64,000 nt of DNA from Micrasema longulum. Taxonomy: Eukaryota > Arthropoda > Insecta > Trichoptera > Brachycentridae. The notes under the pieces were generated by a model. The model had not been told where the DNA came from, made no database searches, and was given only the letters and a program-made list of their open reading frames with translations. Made by a program: the position numbers and the translations under genes. Positions 58,252-64,000 of the stretch are shown piece after piece (within the stretch, counting starts at the first letter, position 1; every line of letters starts with the position of its first letter). The stretch is from assembly GCA_022494885.1 (NCBI GenBank), contig JAGVSM010003728.1:1-64000 (forward strand), read 5' to 3'.

Positions 58252-58578
58252 GGAACTTCTTCTTCTTCTTCTAGTGCCTTGCCGGGTCCCCCCGACGTTG
58301 GCGATCACTACAGCGAAAGTATATGTATCTGTTCTGCGCTAATTTTACATTTCGCAGTCAGGACGACTGCTTATTGATGTACTCGCCGTAGTGATTCCTG
58401 GGAAAAGATGACTAGAGTGGTTTCCCGTTGCTTTCTGTGGTGAATTTTTCTGTCGGAGTTACCTTCCCTTAGCTGGTTGGTTTTGGTTTTGAGGCGCCAG
58501 AAACTCGCCTTTCATCCTCTCGTTATCTGCTGTGATCACACCGTTATGAGTGTGTTCCCATTGCCCGGGGTTCGTGAC
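58252..58578 (-). mobile_element. G+C-rich retroelement-like insertion with TTC repeat
   Basis: Begins with TTCTTCTTCTTCTTC near 58258 and GTGCCTTGCCGGGTCC, and ends CATTGCCCGGGGTTCGTGAC. It is strikingly G+C-rich for the region. On the minus strand the GAA repeat would be a 3' tail, like the GAA tails of the RTE-like LINEs at 29220 and 41990. No protein was read. Confidence 0.5.
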
Positions 58579-58639
58579 AAAACAATTGTAAACAACAATA
58601 AAAAACAGGAAATTTATTAGAAGTAGAAATTACTAAACA

Positions 58640-60770
58640 AAAAAAACATTAATATATTCAATTTGAATACGCTAAGTAGATAAGATGAAATAATTTTACA
58701 TTATATTATGATTGTTGAATCCGTTTTACATCTTTGCTTTGATAGATTCGTGCATTCTAAAAATTTTGTCAACTAACATATTAAATAAAATAGTTTTTAC
58801 ATGTTTTGTGTTATTAAAGATATATGGATGACATTTTAATAATTTATAATAATTCAAAACGCGTTTTAAATCTCCTTTAAATCACATTAATTCTTTCGAT
58901 AAATCTATTCAATTTACATTAGAATAAGGTAGAAATAAAATTAACTTTTCAGATATAACAATAGAAGTAATTAACGGTAAATTAGATTTTAGTACACAAT
59001 ATTATTTTTGGTATGTGTATATATATTTACATATTTATACACACACAATTCTGGGTTTTATCCCAAGGGGGAGTAGGTATATTATTATTTATATCACTAC
59101 AGAGATAGGTAGAATTTTTGTTTCAAGATTATGGATATTCGAGCGTTTACAGGGCTTATGACCTGTCATAGGTTGGGTTCAAGTGGCCACTTTTATGTAG
59201 AATTCTACAACATTCCCCATTCCGCTTATTAGCGAATATCCATATCGGTGACATTTTTTGGTTTTTGTATATATGTCATGAAACAAGGAAAGCTTTCGCT
59301 AGCGCGTTTGGAGCGCCATCTATGTATTTGATATTGAGGTTAAGTATTAAAGCAAATTACTTTATTTATGTAGCTAAGACTCTATCCGAGTTAAATTAAT
59401 TACTAGTAATCGCCTGCAGATGACTCTGCAATTTATTTTTACTTAATTTTTTGACCAGATCTTGTTGACACAATATTATTTTTGGTATGTGTATATATAT
59501 TTACATATTTATACACACACAATTTTGGGTTTTATCCCAAGGGGGAGTAGGTATATTATTATTTATATCACTACAGAGATGGGTAGAATTTTTGTTTCAA
59601 GATTATGGATATTCGAGCGTTTACAGGGCTTATGACCTGTCATAGGTTGGGTTCAAGTGGCCACTTTTATGTAGAATTCTACAACATTCCCCATTCCGCT
59701 TATTAGCGAATATCCATATCCATAATCTTGAAACAAAAATTCTACCCATCTCTGTAGTGATATAAATAATAGATTTTAGTATGTTGAGAAAGCCCATATT
59801 TAGCGATTACATAATCCAAAATTCTTCACGTTATCATATTTCTCACAAAATGTCCACATTTCATTCGTTAATTTATAGTACATTCACATTAAATGTACTA
59901 ATGTCAACAAAAATTATAAAAAGGGACTTCATTTTATTAAAATATAAGCTCGTAACAATGACCACAAAGAATACCTAGTTAATAATTTAGTACGTAAAAA
60001 ACTAAAGAAAAATACAATGTCTCAAATCATGTGCAGGATTCACATCTATCGACAAAAATAAGAATAGTTTAGTTTAGTTTCGTTTTATAATAAAAAATCT
60101 TTGGGCCAAACATTGATTAATAGTAAAGATTTGAAAACAAATTTCAACAAATTTGAAAAAAGCGGAATATATGAATTAACATGTATTTGTCCTGGTTCAT
60201 ATAAAGGACAAATCGGGAGAACAATTAAATATACAATGAAAGAAAATTTAGCTTCACATAGATTAAATAACGAAATATCAAATTATGCATCACATTTGAA
60301 TGAATTAAAACATAATTTTAACGAATCAAAAAACATTAAAATTTAACACATAGGACATAAAGGTCAAAAGTTAGATAGATTAGAAATTTTAAAAATAAAT
60401 AGGATAAAAAATAATAGCGATAGAATTTTGATAAATCAGCAGATAGAATTTAAAAACTCACCTTTATTAGCCCCCTTAGTTGGACCCTGTTCATTGTTAT
60501 AAAACAAAAAATGTTTTTCATCGAATATAATCCTCTATTAAAGTACACCGCCAACACATGCTTTAATAATTTGTCTCACCCTGTTCCATTGAAATATTGC
60601 GTATTGTGTCTTTTTAAACTTATTTTTAAATGTACCTACACTTCAGATAATATTTAATTTTATATAAATTATTCTTACACGGTATAATGAATGTAAGAAG
60701 ATGGCCCTTAGAAGGTGAAAGCGCTAATTGATCAAATAAATAAGTGGAAGTGTACCAAGTATTTTTAAAT
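58640..60770 (+). pseudogene. Penelope-like element: reverse transcriptase and GIY-YIG endonuclease, broken
   Basis: Penelope-like elements join a telomerase-like reverse transcriptase to a GIY-YIG endonuclease. The catalytic YMDD box is at 58821-58832, followed by ILIIYNNSKRVLNLL and, after stops, KINFSDITIEVINGKLDFS. The frame breaks at 58995, where a 776-bp element is inserted, and resumes at 59781 with MLRKPIFSDYIIQNSSRYHI and SHKMSTFHSLI, the RKP-x-F-(S/T)-D region after the palm. From 60161 SGIYELTCICPGSYKGQIGR is the GIY...YKG box of the endonuclease, followed by ENLASHR and HLNELKHNF. LINQQIEFKNSPLLAPLVG ends the protein near 60500. The 3' region (GAAGATGGCCCTTAGAAGG, AAGCGCTAATTGATCAA) runs to about 60770. 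Several stops make it inactive. Confidence 0.88.
58995..59770 (+). mobile_element. Tandem-repeat element with inverted tail and 11-bp duplication inside the Penelope-like element
   Basis: Flanked by AGATTTTAGTA at 58984-58994 and 59771-59781. Two direct copies of a 253-bp block, 58994-59246 and 59468-59720, lie 474 bp apart and differ at two positions noticed. The right end, 59715-59770, is the inverted copy of 59557-59612. The block contains TTTACAGGGCTTATGACCTG and CAAGTGGCCACTTT, which relates it to the T-family. Removing the insertion and one duplication joins the two halves of the reverse transcriptase in frame. Confidence 0.85.
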
Positions 60771-60824
60771 GAATAACTTATGTGTATATATAAGTTACTA
60801 CATCATTGTTGGTTGTTGTTACAG

Positions 60825-60960
60825 AACCTTCGCGGAAACCAAACAGATGCCTGTGAAAGGCAAGATCCTTGTCAACATGGAGGAATCTGCATTTCTACTG
60901 ACTCCGGACCTATCTGTGAGTGCAGGAATCTGGAGTATGAAGGCGCCTATTGTGAAAAAG
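60825..60960 (+). CDS. Nrx-1: Neurexin-1 exon: first EGF-like domain
   Basis: This exon carries the EGF-like domain that follows LNS1 in alpha-neurexin. It begins in phase 0 after GTTGTTACAG and ends with one base of the next codon before a consensus donor, AAAG|GTATGT. The 45 codons contain six cysteines, at exon residues 10, 16, 22, 31, 33 and 43, with the EGF spacing and the core CQHGGICISTDSGPICEC followed by RNLEYEGAYCEK. All six disulphide cysteines and the turn glycines are kept, and there is no stop or frameshift, so it looks functional. The entry phase equals the exit phase of the exon ending at 1003. The donor sits just after the EGF domain, where vertebrate neurexins have alternative splice site 1. 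The exon after it lies beyond the window. Confidence 0.92.
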
Positions 60961-61029
60961 GTATGTCCTTTTATAAATTCATATTTTTATCTTATGCCAA
61001 GTACAGTAAACGACAAAAAATGAACAACG

Positions 61030-61165
61030 AAGAAGTTCAGCCCCACGGGAAATCGGATATAAAAAATGTATTTTAATGCGCGGTAAAAATCAAAGCGTCA
61101 AATTTTACGGTGAAGTTTCTTTAAAATGAATGAAAAAGATAATTAAAATAAAAACTCTGGGCACT
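61030..61165. repeat. Dispersed repeat E (copy 2)
   Basis: CCACGGGAAATCGGATATAA, GCGCGGTAAAAATC and GGTGAAGTTTCTTT match 17930-18020. It lies about 70 bp downstream of the EGF exon. Confidence 0.55.
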
Positions 61166-61680
61166 CTGTTGGCCGGTCTTGCATTCCGTTCGATACTTAA
61201 TTTCATATTCATTGCGTTTAAATGAAATCTATTAGCATAATTTCATACCATATGGAATATATTGTACAAAGACGAGCTCATTAATTTAGCTAAGAAATTT
61301 AAACGTACGATATCATGTTAAATAATGGGAAATTTTTCTTGTACAATATTTACGTTAGTGATTCAATTTCAGGTCTCATTGAAACCATTCAGCAAACGCT
61401 GAAATTTTCAAAAGCCCACCCAACGGCTTTTCACAAAGATTTTGCATAGAACGTTAGATTGTTCCTTGCTGGGAATTTGCAATTTTCATGCAGTCACTCT
61501 GACGCCGACGCTAACGTTAAGAAAACAAAGAAACGACGCTTTTGTCAAACATGGCTTGACGTTAAACCAAGATGGTGCTTACACTGTTCTAAGTACAAAG
61601 ATTGTTTGTTCTCCATTGAATCAAAGAACTAATTTTGAATAAATTCATACGACTCCATTCAATAATCCAAAATACACACA

Positions 61681-61942
61681 TCATCATCATGATCATTTCC
61701 TTTCCACACATAATGGTGCATAGGATACTGAATCGGTACACCAATTGCAGCATATCTTGATCATTTTTTTGTATGAAGGTAAGATGGTCAGTTTTACGCT
61801 CCAGATACCAGTCCAGGGACTACGAAATAATCTAATGTGAAAATACCCTTTCTAATAAATATTATTTATCAACCTTGTCAGAAATCGAACCCGAGACCTC
61901 TCGCATGGTAGGCAAACACGCTGACCATTACACCACGATGCC
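61681..61942 (-). mobile_element. tRNA-derived SINE, family B, full length, minus strand
   Basis: The inverted end CACATAATGGTGCATAGGAT and body GTCCAGGGACTACGAAATAA lead to the inverted head GAAATCGAACCCGAGACCTC and CTGACCATTACACCACGATG. A and B boxes are well kept. Confidence 0.88.
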
Positions 61943-64000
61943 AACACACACATATTATAATGTTGTAATTTTAATATTTGTCAATATACCAGTTTCTTAG
62001 TACGATATTTATAAATAACATGCTCATAGGTAATGGGATGGGATTTTTTGTTGACTTTTTTTACTGTTAATATGTATTTCATTGCTATGTAATTATAGTT
62101 TATTTTTTAAATATTTGGTTCTTCTTCTTATGTATATTGTAAATGAAAACAAAAAAAAATAGTGATAAATAAAATAAAAATAAATAAACGAGCAAAATAC
62201 TTATAAATATAATGGTTACTTTAAATCGATTATTGTTTGTTTGCGCAGGATTTTGATTGATTTTTTTACTGATATTTAGTGCACAATCAGTTTTTTTGGT
62301 TTTTTCTGCCATGTGTTGTTTACATACTTTTCTGAACGCATTACAGCGTCTTTCATCAGGGTTCATGTTATTTGTATATACGTATAAGTACCGGGTTTTT
62401 TTACGGTTTCCGGGTCGTTGCTATAAGCAGCTTATTAATTTGACATCTTTGTCGTTTTGTAATCTACAATTGTACGAATATATGATGTTTTTATTACTGG
62501 GTACCAGAATCCAGGATGATTTAACCGCATCTCATTATTTCTGTTCATATTTTCAGAATTTTTGCAAATTGAGTTTGGTAAGTATTTGGTTTCTCTAATA
62601 AAAATATAAACAGAGATGATGGAACAAGATTAAAATCACCCTCGTACCCAATAATAAAGACGTCGTCTTATGGTCCAGCTTAAAAAAAAACACATTTTAA
62701 CTATTTTAATCTCACTAGCAATCAAAATTGAAATCTCGGTAAACAATAAGGCAAGCGTTTTTGTCATTGCAACACTGAGACTGTTATATACGTGCATATT
62801 TGTTTTATTGTGGATTTTCAATGCATTTGTACAAAAAACGAGGTTGTATTTTTATTTATACAAAATATCAAATAAACATAATCACACTTGTTATTTAGTT
62901 ATTTTACAGCAAAAAATGAAGAATTACATTAAATAATAATTGTTGTTTGAAACTGAGATAAGTGTCTATATCAAAAAAAAAAGAAGAAGCTCTGAGCTGG
63001 TTTGGTCATTTAATTAATCCAGATTGGGTATACAATTTCATGTTGACTGCATCGGAAACTTAGTAAAAAACTTCACAAGAGACAATTCTACATATTCTAT
63101 TACTCTTGATGATTACCTAGCAAAAGTTCTAAAGGAAATGTCAAATCGGTTATTTTGAATAGATGCACATAATTAAAACATTTTTGTATTAATTTTTTTA
63201 AATAACACAAAATAGAACCTTTTGATTAAATGCATACAACGTTTTTACAAAATTGATTACTTATTTACACCATATTAAAGAAAAATGAAATAAAGTATAA
63301 AAGAGAAAATACTGTAATAAGTTCAGCGAGATTCTTATATGTTTTGAAATATAATTGATTTATTTTCGTTAATTTGTAGTGAAATTACATAACGTGAGAC
63401 GCTTTATTTTTACGTATTTAAATTATAAATTGTTATTAATAGGTTGCATCAAAAAATACATTTTATTTTTTTCTGTGGCAATTATATAAGTAGTATGTTA
63501 TTTTTTTATTATACATATTCACATATATATATATCACGGGATTTGTCTCGATAATATCTAAAATCGAACAAAATATGGTATGTCTTGATTTAATCGGGTT
63601 AAAGAATATTAGCCGTGTTATTTTTTCATATTTCTATTTTTTGTTTCCAAAGACGCCAAAGTGAGATATGTCACTTAACAACAAACATGACATGCCATCA
63701 GACGTGACATACCATCTTTAGGAATTGAGTAACGATTGACAATTTATGATATGGCAAACACCTTTTTAAGCGTCTTTGTTTTAAATGGCAAAATATGATA
63801 TGTAAAACAAATCTTGTTTGTCAACCATTACTCTTTTATTCTAAATATGATATGTCGTGTCTGTAGAAAGATGGCTTCATATGATATGTGAGGGAAGTCT
63901 AGAAAAAAACTAAAATTATTCAGAATCTTGTATAAACACACTACCGTGAAATATCCTGAATAAACAAATGTTCAGTGCATCGACTCATACGAGAATTAGG
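61943..64000. other. A+T-rich intronic stretch with a cluster of GATATG motifs at its end
   Basis: No exon was recognised. Between about 63575 and 63890 the motif GATATG or a close variant (GGTATG, GACATG, GACATA and complements) occurs about eight times. The block may be a decayed repeat or a cluster of binding sites; neither is supported further. Confidence 0.35.

Larger units (their letters stand above)
1004..60824 (+). other. Nrx-1: Giant Nrx-1 intron (about 59.8 kb), phase 0
   Basis: The donor GTCAGTG at 1004 and the acceptor GTTGTTACAG ending at 60824 are both good matches to consensus, and exon phases agree on the two sides. No other recognisable neurexin exon was seen between them, so the simplest reading is one intron filled with transposable elements. 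A small alternative exon could have been missed. Stretches without a separate entry are A+T-rich sequence in which no gene could be recognised. Confidence 0.75.
60961..64000 (+). other. Nrx-1: Nrx-1 intron following the EGF exon, incomplete
   Basis: Begins with GTATGTCC and runs to the end of the window without a recognisable neurexin exon. The next expected coding sequence is the linker and start of LNS2. The stretch holds a repeat copy at 61030-61165, a minus-strand SINE at 61681-61942 and otherwise A+T-rich sequence. Confidence 0.7.

Noticed and set aside
60769..61023. 84-codon frame overlapping the EGF exon
   Set aside because: A different frame from the six-cysteine EGF reading. It runs through the donor at 60961.

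Overview
This is a eukaryotic, very A+T-rich window, almost certainly from an arthropod. It holds a small part of one large gene, a neurexin-1 (Nrx-1) orthologue on the + strand. Only two short coding exons are recognisable. The first (859-1003) encodes the end of the first LNS/laminin-G domain. The second (60825-60960) encodes the following EGF-like domain. Their splice phases match (phase 0 to phase 0), so together they imply one intron of about 59.8 kb, with introns continuing off both ends of the window. The arthropod assignment rests on the exon peptides, which resemble arthropod neurexin from memory; no search was run and the species cannot be named.

The giant intron is a record of transposon insertions. 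Retroelements dominate. There are decayed non-LTR LINE fragments of several lineages: CR1/L2-like at 12.2-13.0 kb; RTE-like at 17.1, 19.5-20.3, 28.5-29.2 and 41.7 kb; Jockey/R1-like reverse transcriptase pieces at 21.7-23.5, 29.2-30.2, 35.6-36.4 and 51.4-53.1 kb; and an element with a C-terminal Cys-His knuckle at 24.6, 32.7 and 49.1 kb. At least four tRNA-derived SINE families are present on both strands. A Penelope-like element (PLE; YMDD reverse transcriptase plus GIY-YIG endonuclease) lies at about 58.6-60.8 kb and ends only about 50 bp before the EGF exon. DNA transposon material includes mariner fragments (18.2 and 19.1-19.3 kb), a non-autonomous hAT-like element with an 8-bp target duplication (26.1-27.35 kb) and a MITE cluster (42.7-44.2 and 47.5 kb).

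The most unusual content is of two kinds. (1) Short elements with inverted arms carry hammerhead-ribozyme-like cores: 8905-9553 (flanked by a 13-bp duplication), 21253-21498, 27838-28054, and arms near 3.45 and 5.0 kb. (2) A repeat family (here called T-family) consists of direct repeat units followed by a short inverted tail at the right end. It appears at 3.0, 11.1, 34.1 and 38.0 kb, with shorter copies elsewhere, and a related element is at 59.0 kb. Two copies have clean 11-12 bp target duplications, and one of these interrupts the PLE reverse transcriptase. The arrangement resembles the tandem/inverted pseudo-LTR organisation of Penelope-like elements and of retrozymes, which makes it the best candidate for something undescribed here.

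No bacterial-type operons, CRISPR arrays, rRNA genes or intact tRNA genes were found. Apart from the neurexin exons there are only weak, unrecognised minus-strand reading frames (about 5.9-6.2 kb and 33.8-34.1 kb). Everything else is non-coding intron or transposon debris.
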